Assembly: GCA_001936135.1 (NCBI GenBank)
Contig: CP012822.1
Location: 496,001 to 560,000 of the forward strand
DNA from: Saccharomycopsis fibuligera x Saccharomycopsis cf. fibuligera
Lineage: Eukaryota > Ascomycota > Saccharomycetes > Ascoideales > Saccharomycopsidaceae
Direction of reading: 5' to 3'
Length of the DNA stretch: 64,000 nt
The notes beneath the pieces are model-generated. The model was not told the origin of the DNA and did not search any database. It saw nothing but the letters and a program-made list of their open reading frames with translations. Made by a program: the position numbers and the translations under genes. Shown piece after piece: positions 40,513-51,700 of this stretch. Position 1 is the first letter of the stretch. Each line of letters opens with the position of its first letter.

Positions 40513-40751
40513 TTTCGAATTCCGAGGGTAATCGGGAATCCCGAAAAATTTTTTTTTTTTTTTTTTTTTTTTTCTGGTCTATTTTGAAGGGTTTCTTTCA
40601 GCTAAACAAGTCAAAGCAGTTCAACTAGCCATCATATTAAGTGCCCTTCTTTTAACCCTCTCACAAATCAGTTGCTCTTGTTAATCTAAAGCGCAAAACA
40701 TTATTATCATTCAATAAGTGAATATAAACCATATTTAAAAAGTCACGCAAC

Positions 40752-41429
40752 ATGGTCCAAACCAGCCTCAGTCCTGAAGAAATAGAATACATTGTCGATG
40801 AAGCCAGATATGGCGAACTCGATTCCCTCAAGCAAATATTCACCGAGATTGATGAGTCGCTTCTCCTCACTCAACTAGTTGACCTGCAATCTGAGTCTAC
40901 TTTGGTGCATATGGCTTCTGCCAATGGTCATTTTGAAGTGATACGATTCTTACTTTCCATACTATCCAAATTGTATAACAAAGACAGCGATGAGAGTAAA
41001 AAATTCATCAATAAACAAAATAAATCTGGTAACACTGCATTACATTGGGCTGCGTTGAATGGTCATTTAGAAATTGTTAGGGTGCTTTGTGACGAATATG
41101 AAGCCGATCCATTTGTGAAGAATAGTGCTGGACATGATGCGATTTTCGAGGCTGAGAATAGTGGGAAAACTGAAGTGGAGGATTACTTTTTGAAAAAGTT
41201 TTCTTTTGATCCAGAAGATGGGGACAATGTGGAAACTGAAGGTGACGGAATTAAAGAAAGCGGAGCTGAGACTAATAAGCCTACGTTCAAGCCGGGGAAA
41301 GAAATTGAAGAAGTCACTAAAGAGGCATATGCTGCTCAAGAAGCATTACAGCAGCAAAAGCAACAGCAGCAACAGCAAAATAAAGACAATGCTGAGTTAG
41401 TGAATAAAACTGAAGACTTAAAAATATAA
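40752..41429 (+). CDS. YAR1: Ankyrin-repeat protein Yar1, dedicated chaperone of Rps3
   Basis: 225 residues (S. cerevisiae 200). Two classical ankyrin repeats are clear (STLVHMASANGHFEVIRFLL and GNTALHWAALNGHLEIVRVL), flanked by partial ones, followed by the strongly conserved CDEYEADPFVKNSAGHDAIF and AENSGKTEVEDYFLKKF segment that identifies Yar1. The C-terminus is acidic and ends in a Gln-rich stretch (CAG/CAA repeats) not present in S. cerevisiae to my recollection. Yar1 holds ribosomal protein S3 soluble and delivers it to the nucleus for 40S assembly. The CTG codon at residue 45 (VD-x-QSEST) aligns with Ser in S. cerevisiae Yar1 as I remember it. Confidence 0.94.
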   Translation: MVQTSLSPEEIEYIVDEARYGELDSLKQIFTEIDESLLLTQLVDLQSESTLVHMASANGHFEVIRFLLSILSKLYNKDSDESKKFINKQNKSGNTALHWAALNGHLEIVRVLCDEYEADPFVKNSAGHDAIFEAENSGKTEVEDYFLKKFSFDPEDGDNVETEGDGIKESGAETNKPTFKPGKEIEEVTKEAYAAQEALQQQKQQQQQQNKDNAELVNKTEDLKI

Positions 41430-42653
41430 GCTCTTTCTCTGTTTTACGTATTTACTAATAACCCTGTTGGTTTTTCTAATTTGAAAATTCTGGTTTCTAT
41501 TTGTTTTTTCTTTGCTTCATTCTCCTATCTTTTAGAGTTATTTTTCCTTTTCATAGCATATCATCTCGGTTCAATAGCACCCACTACTTCATGTCTCGAC
41601 GGTTTAATTTCGTTTATCCATACATATAGAGTAGTAATGTAAATCAGTCAATGTTGTGGTTGCATTTCACCTCTTGCCGTAAGTAATCATTCCATGTCTG
41701 ACATCTAGGTCTTGTTGGTTTCTGTTTAACTGGCAAATGTGCACTAAAATATGTTATTATATGCTGACAGGCGGAAAGCTCAAAACTTTGGTAAAACATT
41801 TACTGCCTATAACTAGAATTCGCTACAAAAGCCATCCTTACATTAGCCTAATCGTACTGTTAACGCGCGGTTTAGACTGGGAATTCAATTACTTTGGCGC
41901 ACAAGACAAAACAAGACCCCATGTAATGTGAACAAAAGTAAAGGCAAACCAAGATGAAAGGGGGCAAATGAGGGAGAAATATCCATTATTGCACATTCAA
42001 TGTCTTCTTACTCAAAAGGTGTTTCTTACTGGTAAGAGAATGTTAAACATGTACTTTTATGTGGTTATATTGTCTTCAGTCAGAGAGATATTATCAATAT
42101 CACTGCTTCCTAGCAGATCTTACTGAATGCCCATTTAAAGATTGATGTAAGCTTTTTGACAAATTTTTTTACAATAGACCCTTCAAAATCATCAACATGA
42201 CAGCAAAGCCTCAGGGCACAACCGGATATGCCTGTGAATCGCATGCTTTGAATGTGTTAAGCCATTACCATTTTTTCATAAACTGGCCTGATGAACTGTT
42301 GTTGCCCCGGTTCTTTGGAAGAATTCCAAGTTCTGGCACTGCTGCAGACAAAATGTTCCTAATGTCTTATGCGAATCTCAAACATGCATGCCGCTGAATT
42401 CTATACATAACTCAGTAAAAATAAAAGGGGAATCATGGAGAAATATTGGTCAGAAAGTGAATTTATTATGAATAGTAATAAATGAGATGTTTCCCAAAGT
42501 ATAAATACAGCCGGAAATGTTTGTATTTTGGTAACAATTTTACTTGTTCTAATTTCTGGTTTTTCATAAAACACAAACCCTCCTTCATTTAGCCCTTGTT
42601 TTAAATAACAGTAAGACCCTATACTTCATTAATTAAGAAACAATTTCTCAAAA
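41430..42653. other. Intergenic, YAR1 to PGU1, long PGU1 promoter
   Basis: 1.22 kb. It includes a 66-codon ATG-initiated frame at 42197-42397 (see findings) that probably lies within the PGU1 promoter, and a TATA element at 42500-42507. CCGG-containing sites near 42223 (ACAACCGGATA) and 42305 (GCCCCGGTTC) could be zinc-cluster regulator sites, but no consensus is certain. Confidence 0.5.
42500..42507 (+). promoter_or_regulatory. TATA box of PGU1
   Basis: TATAAATA 147 bp before the ATG, at the same spacing as in the protease gene. Confidence 0.7.
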
Positions 42654-43760
42654 ATGCAACTTACTTTCTATTCAGCCGCTGCCTTATTTGCCATTCTTTC
42701 TATGGTCTCTGCTTCTCCACTTGACTTAGAAAAGCGTGCAACTTGTACGATTACTTCTTCCAATTTAGACAGTATCAGCAGCATCAAGAAGAGCTGTACT
42801 AACATCGTTGTCAATGGTGTTACTGTCCCAGCTGGTGAAACTTTGGATCTTAGTGATTTGAAAGACGGCACCACAGTTACTTTCGAAGGTACCACTTCTT
42901 TTGGCCACAAATCTTGGGAAGGTCCTTTAATCAGTGTTTCTGGTAACCAAATCACTGTTAATGGTGCTTCTGGTCATGTTATCAATGCTGGTGGTGAAAA
43001 ATACTGGGATGGTAAAGGTAGCAATGGGGGAAACAAAAAGCCTAAATTCTTTTTTGCTCACAAATTAAAGAAAAACTCTGTCATCAAGGGCCTTAATGTT
43101 AAGAACACCCCAGTCCAAGGTTTTTCTATCAACAACTCTGACAGTTTGACAATCGACGGTGTTCACATTGATAACAGCGCCGGTGACTCTAAAGGTGGTC
43201 ACAACACTGATGCTTTCGATGTTGGTTCCAGTAACAACATCAAGATCCAAAACGTTATAGTGAAAAATCAAGATGACTGCCTTGCCGTAAACAGTGGTAC
43301 CAATATTTATTTTACCAACAATTACTGTTCCGGTGGTCACGGTATCTCCATCGGCTCAGTTGGCGGCAGATCCAACAATGTTGTTGATGGTGTTCACGTT
43401 AGTGACTGTCACGTCACCAACTCGGATAATGGTATCAGAATTAAGACAGTTTACAAAGCCACCGGTAAAGTCAACAACATTAACTACAAAAACATTAAAC
43501 TTGACAATATCCACAAATACGGTATTATTGTTGAAGGTGATTATGAAAACGGTAGCCCTACTGGTACCCCAACAAACGGTTTGCCAATCACCGGTTTGGC
43601 TGTTAACAATATCACTGGTTCTGTCGACAGCGACGCTCAACCAGTTTACATTTTGGTAAAAGGTGCTTCCGGTTGGAAATGGAGCGATGTTAATATTACT
43701 GGTGGTAAGACCAAGAAGAGTTGTACTGGTATCCCATCTGGTTCTGGTGCTAAATGTTAA
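42654..43760 (+). CDS. PGU1: Secreted endopolygalacturonase (GH28)
   Basis: 368 residues, close to the yeast family length (~361). Signal peptide MQLTFYSAAALFAILSMVSA, then a dibasic LEKR processing site at 25-28 before the mature domain, as in fungal polygalacturonases. The parallel beta-helix holds all GH28 catalytic motifs in order: NTDAFDV (Asp186), NQDDCLAV (Asp207/208), GGHGISIG (His229) and RIKT (Arg262/Lys264). Cys residues in ATC, KSC, DDC, YC, DC and SC are placed for the usual disulfides. It hydrolyses alpha-1,4-galacturonan in pectin outside the cell. The gene has no CTG codons, is intronless and follows a long promoter. PGU1-type genes are patchily distributed among yeasts and are sometimes inherited by transfer; here codon use looks like that of its neighbours, so I see no sign of recent transfer. 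Confidence 0.96.
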   Translation: MQLTFYSAAALFAILSMVSASPLDLEKRATCTITSSNLDSISSIKKSCTNIVVNGVTVPAGETLDLSDLKDGTTVTFEGTTSFGHKSWEGPLISVSGNQITVNGASGHVINAGGEKYWDGKGSNGGNKKPKFFFAHKLKKNSVIKGLNVKNTPVQGFSINNSDSLTIDGVHIDNSAGDSKGGHNTDAFDVGSSNNIKIQNVIVKNQDDCLAVNSGTNIYFTNNYCSGGHGISIGSVGGRSNNVVDGVHVSDCHVTNSDNGIRIKTVYKATGKVNNINYKNIKLDNIHKYGIIVEGDYENGSPTGTPTNGLPITGLAVNNITGSVDSDAQPVYILVKGASGWKWSDVNITGGKTKKSCTGIPSGSGAKC

Positions 43761-46399
43761 GCATGCAAAATAACGAAAGAGACACGCATTCGAGAATAAG
43801 AAAGAAAGTCGCAAGTTTCGGAATTGATACAAAGAAAAAGCATATAAATATACACTAGATTTTTGTTTACTTTTATTACCAGAATAAAGCATACACTTAT
43901 GTGATTTTCTTTAATCTTGTGTTTTTCCTAATTTCCTAACTAGGCAATATGCATATTGATGCAGAATATATAAAACTAACACTTACAAAAATAAGTTTGA
44001 TTAGATTCGCTTAAATTATTAGAGATAGATAGAGAGTAGCTGCTAGTTAGCTAGCTGATCATTTTGGAAGAAGTTTTATGCCCGGTCGAAACATAGTTGA
44101 TACATAGAAACTGTTTAACTCTATACAAACAAAGACATCAATAGAGGTACTGCCATCCTCACTGTAAATCACCCATGCTTATCAACCGGATTGATGTTGT
44201 ATTTGACGGGATTGTGAAGCCTAGCTTCTGTTACTGCAGTACCAAAAAGAGCACAGTAGACAACATTTAGCGTGTGGTTTATGCCAAAAGCAAAATTTAC
44301 CTAGGAACCAAAGAATAAGAATCAAACTTGCTAGCCAGCCCTAACTTTGAAAATGAAAATCAGAAAATTTTTACTAAGAAAAGAGAATATTTGCTAAAGA
44401 AAGAATACAAGTTGCCGCCAACATTCAACGACCCCGGCGTTATGATAATAAGCTACTAGCTTCAGCCTTTTGTGAAAGGCAAAGGCTTCGCCATATTATA
44501 CTCAATAAGGAAAAATTTAATTGCTATCCTACCTCTTCAAACACATTGCTGGTGTCGATTTTTACCTCCGAGACCTATATCTCCTTTTTCAAGTATTTAA
44601 AAAAATGATATTAACCTTGAAGCAAGCAGAGTTAAGTTCAAGTCTCTTTTTTCTACTGAGTTAAAGTGCTTCAAGCTCGGCCGCAACTAGGATGATTGTC
44701 AACGGAAACCACAGACCGAGACACCTTCAATTTTTTTTTGAGATTTAGAAAAATATTTTGCAGTATACGAACAAATACTGGAAACTATGAAAAAATGGTA
44801 CTATTGTTCGTCTTAATTGACTTGTTATTTTTTATTAAACTGATCTTCTTGTTAATTCTACTGAGAATTTGCATATTTAGTTGCCACTTATTTTAAGTTC
44901 AAATAACTGGACATACTTTTACAAGGTTCCATAAAGCTTTTCTTAGATATTTTACTTTTTTTTTGATATATTAAGTGCTATTCAGCGTTTTGGGTGTACA
45001 GTTTCTTGAATTCGGTTTATTGTTTGTGTTTATTGCTACTTTAGTTTGCTTTGTTATGTTTTGTGTTTTATTTTTAATTCACCTTGTCTTTTTTATTCCA
45101 CAGATTATCTTCAGCTCACTTTGCTTTCAGCTTAATTTTAATTTTTTCAAGGCTCTTGGTACCCAGTTAGTTTTTATCTATACTTCTTTGCTACATAATG
45201 ACCTATATTTACACTTTCGTTATTCAGTTTCTCTTTGCTCTTAGTATTTCAGAATATAGGGCGAATTCTGGTCTATCTTAATGCTTTAATCTTTCGTCAC
45301 TTCAAGCTCAAATTCTAACGCCTCATAGTATTTGTCATCTGCCACCTTGTTCTGCCAGAGTGTCAAAATCGAGTCTTTCAAAATAATCAACGAAAAATGC
45401 TAAAATTGTAATGTCTTTATTATCTTGAGTAAAATAAAATTGCTTTTCAGATACTAAATGAAAAGTAGTAGGCTGTGGTTTTTAGTTGAGAGGCGAGGAG
45501 TTCACATGGGAGAGAGAGAGAGGAGGGTGTGCGACGCGCTGGTTTGAGGAGGTGATGAGATGTTAATGTTAATTGCGGAGAGAGAGAGTTAGGGGGTGTA
45601 TTTCATAACATTGCCACAATGCTAAAAAAATCCATTAATATTAATATCAGCACCCTTGGTTTATTTAAAGGCAAATCTAGTATCTTTGGTATAACTTATA
45701 TGAAACTTTGGATTCTTCATTTTTGCTATGTATTTATGGTGTTTTTTACTTTATGGTTTGTATTTGATGATCAATTTTTAGACAGGCTTCATACTTATAG
45801 AATAAGCAAGTACCTACATTATTAAATGACTCTCGCCAAGCCCAGAAATATTCAGCACCGTAATCTATAGCACATTGCACGTAGCATGGATTTTCATAAT
45901 TTTGGGAAAAAAATTACCCAGTTGGGTAACAAAATGGTGTATGTGTATTTATATTCATCATGTATACACCTAGAAGTTAAAAAGCAAAAGTTATATATAG
46001 GTAATTTTTTCTTCAATTTTTTTTTTTTTTTTTTTTTAACAAATTTTAAAATTGATAAGATCCGATTATAAAAAAGATCTAAAAAATCTTCTGACTCCAA
46101 GAAATCAAAGAAAAATTAAAATGAAATATCTTAGTAGGGTTCAATTCAAAAATAAAAAAAGCAACTAATTGAATAGGTTGAAATTGAATTTAAAAAAGAA
46201 ATAATTTTGGTTAAAAAAGGTTAAAAAAGATTAAAAAAAAAAAAAAAAAAAAAAAAACATTAATCCAAGTATGCCACTAATCATAATTGAGCAGTACCCT
46301 TCTTCCCAAAAGTGAAGCTCAATTAAAGAAAAGAACAGCCACCAAGATCAAATTAAAAAAAAAAGGAAAGTATTTATGGGAAAGGAAAAAATTATCCCT
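43761..46399. other. Gene-poor AT-rich region
   Basis: 2.6 kb without a convincing gene, the longest gap in the window. Parts: PGU1 3' UTR; 44030-44070 with GATAGATAGAGAGTAG and TAGTTAGCTAGCTGATC; 44930-45240 strongly T-rich (its open frame starts at GTG and is hydrophobic only because of T-rich codons); 45485-45600 purine-rich with several GAGAGAGA runs; 46019-46038 poly-T; 46233-46257 poly-A. I saw no element ends, tRNA or protein motif. A replication origin or centromere is possible but not testable by eye. Confidence 0.5.
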
Positions 46400-47629
46400 T
46401 TAAATTCTTTCAAAATTAACATAGAGCAATTCATATTCATCCACGTCATATGCAATTTTTTCAACCCTTTTATACCCGTCAATCTTGACTTTTTCCAACA
46501 ACTGCAAATTGTTCAATTCTTTATCGTTGCTGTAATTTCCAATGGCCTTACCATTTGTTTGGTCAGAAGCTTCAGCAAACTCATCCTTTAGTTCAAAAAT
46601 TGTAAAGCAAAACTTACCTGGCTTGAAAATATTCAAAATTTTATGCAAAACTACTAAATTGTTGGTGTTATGATCAAATGGATTGACATTAGTTTCAAAA
46701 CTAGCATAAGACCAGCCTCTTTCTGGAGTGATATGCAAAGTGTAGTAGCTGTCATCATTAATGATGGAATTTGATGAAAATCCGCATGGATTAAAGCTAA
46801 AACAGTTGCTACTGATAGTGTTGTTTCTCTTGATTTCGTAGATGTCGGAAAGGCCTGATGCTTGGAATGTCAAAGCACCAATTTTGTGACCGTCAAACTC
46901 AATGTCTGTAGGGGCGTACTGCTGCGTATTGAATTGTTGTGCACATTCTTGAGATAATTCAGTCATCAAAATTTCAAATGTTTGGTCGCTAAACTCAGCA
47001 ATGATTTTACGTTTAGAAACTGCTGACGCAAGCAATGAATTAACCGCCAAATCATAAACATTGTTAAAACCAATACCAGCAGTAAACAAGTGCCAATGGT
47101 CCTTGTTAGATTTGCCAACAATGTAAGAATCGCCATTAGGGAAAAACTTGTCTAAATAGGCGATTTCATTATTCCAATTACGATGCAATTCAACTTGCTT
47201 CTCAGGAAACATAAAAGAACGACGAGAATAGAAAATTTTGAACGGTTGGTAAGTGGTCAAGTCCCATTCCAAGTACTTGCTAACCAACTGAAACAATTTT
47301 TCAAGACAAAGCAAAGTGGTGGTTGTGCCACAAGTCTTCAAGATGATTTTGTGATTAAATACAAACAACGAAGATTCCGAAAGCAAATAAGAGTCCATGT
47401 TCAGGGAGCTGACTCTAGATAAGATTTTGCAATTAATGAGCAGCAACAAATCTTCAATTTCTGACAATGGTACCGATCTGAGACCACTATTAGGCAAGTT
47501 TGGAATTGGCAGCAACCATAATTCCAAAAGTTTTTCTGGACCTTCAAAAGCATCAGAAGAGTCTAAATTGTCTGCAATATCATGATTGATGAGCAGATCA
47601 GCGCATTGGTAAGAAATGGATGGAGCCAT
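46400..47629 (-). CDS. SPE2: S-adenosylmethionine decarboxylase proenzyme
   Basis: 409 residues (S. cerevisiae 396). It makes decarboxylated SAM, the aminopropyl donor for spermidine and spermine. FEGPEKLLELW is near residue 28. The autocatalytic cleavage site is LSESSLF, with the pyruvoyl-forming Ser at residue 86 (cleavage after Glu85). KTCGTTTTLLCLEKLF and FYSRRSFMFPEKQ follow, then the C-terminal subunit with TLHITPERGWSYASFE, all diagnostic. The proenzyme self-cleaves into a small beta and a large alpha chain. No upstream reading frame of the polyamine-responsive animal type was found. CTG codons fall at variable positions (for example residue 40, where other species have Phe or Ser). 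Confidence 0.97.
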   Translation of the reverse strand: MAPSISYQCADLLINHDIADNLDSSDAFEGPEKLLELWLLPIPNLPNSGLRSVPLSEIEDLLLLINCKILSRVSSLNMDSYLLSESSLFVFNHKIILKTCGTTTTLLCLEKLFQLVSKYLEWDLTTYQPFKIFYSRRSFMFPEKQVELHRNWNNEIAYLDKFFPNGDSYIVGKSNKDHWHLFTAGIGFNNVYDLAVNSLLASAVSKRKIIAEFSDQTFEILMTELSQECAQQFNTQQYAPTDIEFDGHKIGALTFQASGLSDIYEIKRNNTISSNCFSFNPCGFSSNSIINDDSYYTLHITPERGWSYASFETNVNPFDHNTNNLVVLHKILNIFKPGKFCFTIFELKDEFAEASDQTNGKAIGNYSNDKELNNLQLLEKVKIDGYKRVEKIAYDVDEYELLYVNFERI

Positions 47630-48299
47630 TGTATTGGTATTGCGGAGTTTGACCAGTCAGAGTAGTTCTATAGTTACTGATTTAACTAAGTTGAGTGCTT
47701 GTTTTTTGCTTGTTGCTCTTGCTTGGGTGGGAAGAATGGAGATGTACCGCAAGAAGACCAATAGTTCAAAAACAGCCAAATGGATGAAACTAGGACAAAA
47801 TTGGAAAGAGATTGATGGGTAATGAGCAGATGTCAGGAAACTGAGGTCAAATTGAAGAACAGCAAAACGGCAAATTTGATTTGGTTTGCTTCGGTGCTAT
47901 TCAATAATTGGTGTTGTATTTTACGTTTGAAAATAAGTTTTCAAGATTGTGATTCAATAATTATAACTCTTCAAGCTCGTGTTATCTAGGTTTAGCTGGA
48001 TGAGAGATCAATAGTAAGTCTTCCTTTGTCATGAAAGGCCCTGATGAAACTTTTCCTTGGGGAATTAAGTGTGTAATTTGCTGAGAAATGGCAATTGATT
48101 GTTTTAAGCGCTTGGAAGAAAAAGCAAAGAGGGAAGTCAGTGCAATGATTGATGGAACTAACTGATTATATTCCTAGTAATGAGTGTTATAGGTGTGTTC
48201 TTTTGGGTGTTGGTTGTTGTAGACTGTATTTGTCGTTGTCGTGGCTGTAGTATCCGTCGAGACAGAAAAATGTGTCAAAAGGAAGTGCGACAATTTTCG

Positions 48300-48341
<42 letters not shown>

Positions 48342-48704
48342 AGTGATTTTCGTTGCGCGTGGAATTTTCCATTGCTTCGAGTACCAAACACAGCAACAGC
48401 AGTGGACAATACGACTGCTATAGTGTATTATAAATGATTATGTATAGCCGTCAATGCTACAGAGTGCCATCTATTGGGCACATATACCAGGGTATGTCTA
48501 TATGATTTTATTATTCAGTGTATATATGCCTTAAGAAGTAAAAGTAAACGAAGTCGAGAAATCAGAGACCAAAAGAAGCCAAAAAGCCTATATTTAAGGC
48601 CCGTAAATATGAAGTGAATGCCCATGAAATAAAGTAAAAAGGTAAAAGTAAAGTAAAATGCAGTACAATTGAGTGAAAATAAAGCGAAGCAGTCACAACT
48701 CAGA
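47630..48704. other. Intergenic, SPE2 promoter and KIC1 3' side
   Basis: 1.07 kb. SPE2 reads left from 47629 and KIC1 ends at 48705, also reading left. It holds an uninterrupted run of 40 T at 48301-48340, the longest homopolymer in the window, and no credible gene. Confidence 0.6.
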
Positions 48705-51700
48705 TCAATCATTCCATCGTTCAAGTACCCCTTCGGCCCATCTGCTCAATAACAACTCTTCCACATCATCTTTTGGTCTTCTTTGCTTCTTTTTCTTCTT
48801 GCTACTATTGCTGCTACTATCAGAACTACAACTACCACCACTGCTACTATTAATCTTTTGAACCATAGCCTCAGGTACCAATTTTTCAAACAAATCTACC
48901 CTTGGATCAACAGCAATGTCACCATCATTATTGGCGTTATCATCATCTTCGTAATTTGTCTTTGCATTGCTCTGTTCTTCTTGTGCAGTTTCGTAATCCT
49001 TATGGATAACCAGCATCGTATCTTTAAAAAAGCCAAGCAACATTGCAAATTCCCCTGGCTGGTTAAAATTCAGAACAAGGTACTGATTCAACTTCCGAAA
49101 TTTGGCTAATGTAGCTATTCTATCGTCTTCTCGATTAATGTTAATATTATTTCCTAGATTAAGATTAGCCAATGACTGATTAAGCGCACCAGTAAACTGT
49201 AACTTGGTTCTATCTTGAACGTCTTGGTTAAACTCTTCAAAAGGAATCTCTCGCTGTGAACCAGTAGTTACAGCAGTGGTACCATTAGCAAAGAATGATG
49301 AACTATTGTTGTTGACATTGGTATCGTTTTTGGGCGTCGGCGTGCTCGACATTGCTAATTTTGGTGCACCTAAAAGATCAAATAAATGGGCATCATCATG
49401 AACATCAACATGAAGATTTTCCTGATATTGGCCTCGCGAATTACCATGCGAGTGACCACGATTATGACATTTATTGTGAGTTTGATGATTATAATGTTCA
49501 GTTCTTTTCGTTGGGCTGCTAGTTTGGCTGATTTGACTTACTCGGCTTCCGTTGCTGCCTGTACTTGAACGAAACTCATCTTTAATTTCAAAATCAAAAA
49601 GGCTCACTTTGCTGTTATTCAATCCATTACTGCTGTTGTTGACGTTATTAAATGGTGTATTGAGATGATTATGATTGAAATGTCCAGGCAGTTTAGGCAA
49701 CGGCAGATTTGATTTTAGCATCATATTCACATTTCCGTTATTGTGGTTTTGATTATGATTATTGGCATAACTGTCAATATTTGTATAATTTCCAATGTTA
49801 TTATTGGTGATATCAAAAGTTGGCTTATAGTTTGGACTTATCATTTGTGATTTCGATTTTGGTAATCTGTGGCGCTGTTGTTGTTGTTGCTGCTGCTTCA
49901 TTACTTTCTCAGCATCATCGTTGCTTGTAGAACGGTTGATTCCAAAATTTGTCCCCATTCCTGTTCCGTTTCCAACTTCTGAAGCATACATTGACGACGA
50001 TAATGAAACTTGTGAAGTTGCTGATGATGAAGACAGCGGGGAAACAGAAAATGCGGAAGACAGCTGTGAGGATTGTAACTGTGATTGTAAAGATGAGGAT
50101 GAGGCTTCCAAAGCCCTACTGGAAAGACAAAAATGGCTGCTTGACTTAGGCATTCTATGTTGTTGTTGTTGCAGCTGCTGAGACGAATGAAGTTGAGAGT
50201 TTGATTTTGAATAGCCATGGCTGTACTTTTTGTTTGATTTGGAATTTGATCGTTGATGATTATGATGATGGTTTTGTTGGTTAGGAGTTTTATTTGTAGC
50301 ATTAGCATTAGCATGGGCTAACAATTCAGCAGAACTGTTCCTTCTAGTAAATTGACGCGATTTCTGTGAGGGGTCGGATCCCAATCTATAATTGCCATTA
50401 TCTTTGTTGTCGTTTAAGCTCAATTTTTTGAATTCTGATGCGGTGGCCGATGATGCAAATGCAACAGCTTTGGATGGTTTGTTGGGAGACATTTCGACTG
50501 AAGTTAATGAAATTGGTGAAACGTTACGAGAATGACCGCGGCTGCGACTTTGGCTTTGATTCTGATTTTGAGACTGCATTTGATTTTGGTTGAGCACATG
50601 TTGGGAATTGCTGCTTATTAGTGAGTTTGGTGGAGATGGAGAACTGTAAGACGATGATGATTTAGACGCCGGGGAATTATGACCATAAGAATGAATCTGG
50701 CTGCGGCTTTGCTTAGGAATGATAATCTGTGGTGATGAAGACGCGTTGTTGCCATTGTCGTCATTAGTATTATAAATACTGTAGTTTCTACTATCCAAGA
50801 GGTGCTTATCCTTTATGGTAGATTCCTCATTTTCTGAGGCTCTCAGGTCATCAAAATCAAAAGTTATTTGTGAAGTAATATTGGAAGATCTATGCGGCGA
50901 TGGAGAATCTCCATAGTCATCCAACGAAGTGAGATTACCGTCATAATCATCAGTCGAATCTTTTGTAAACTTTATTAATGGTTCATCATCAAGTTCTTTC
51001 TCATAAACAATGTTATTTTGATTTATAGCCTTTGTTGTCTTTGTCTTGCTTTTTGCCTCAATCTTTTGTTTCAAATGAATGATTTCCAACAAATCCGAAT
51101 TTTTGCCAGCATTCTTTATGAATGGATGGTTAAGAAGCTGCTTAGCAGTTGGTCTAGAAGCTGGGTTTTTCTGTAAACACATCTTGACAAAATTGATAAA
51201 ATTCTTGGAATAAACTTCCCCAGTATGCGAATTTTTTGAAGGTAATCCAGGAGCTGGCTGTTGTGGAATAAGGAAAAGCACTTTCAATGGATGGATATTA
51301 GCTAATGGAGGCTTACCTAATGCTAGTTCAATAGCAGTTATCCCCAAAGACCAAATATCAGTTTTATAATTGTAATCGTGTTGTAGAATCACTTCGGGGC
51401 TCATCCAAAATGGGGTACCTACAAATGTATTTCGTTTGGATAAGTTGTTACTAAGTTGAGTAGCGACTCCAAAATCAACGATTTTGACATCTCCATTATT
51501 ACCGTCAATTAAAATATTAGCGGCTTTTATATCTCTGTGAATCTTGTTGTTTAAATGCAAATAATATAATGCTTTGAGCAACTCGCGGCAAATAATGGCA
51601 ATTTGATTCTCTTTGAAACAGTCCACTTTAACTAGCAAGTCCAAACAGGAGCCACCATTAACAATTTCCATAATGATACTTAGTTTGTAACTGTTAACAT

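Larger units (their letters stand above)
40169..40751. promoter_or_regulatory. Shared divergent promoter of RKM4 and YAR1
   Basis: 583 bp between divergent starts of two ribosome-related genes. It holds two exact PAC motifs, one in each orientation (40289-40296 and 40505-40512), an RRPE-like AAAAATTTT (40544-40552) and 25 T at 40549-40573. In S. cerevisiae, PAC (bound by Dot6/Tod6) and RRPE (bound by Stb3) mark ribosome-biogenesis genes. Confidence 0.75.

Noticed and set aside
44975-45244. Hydrophobic 89-codon frame that resembles a membrane protein
   Set aside because: It starts at GTG, and its Phe/Leu/Val content simply reflects a T-rich strand. No charged loops or known pattern.
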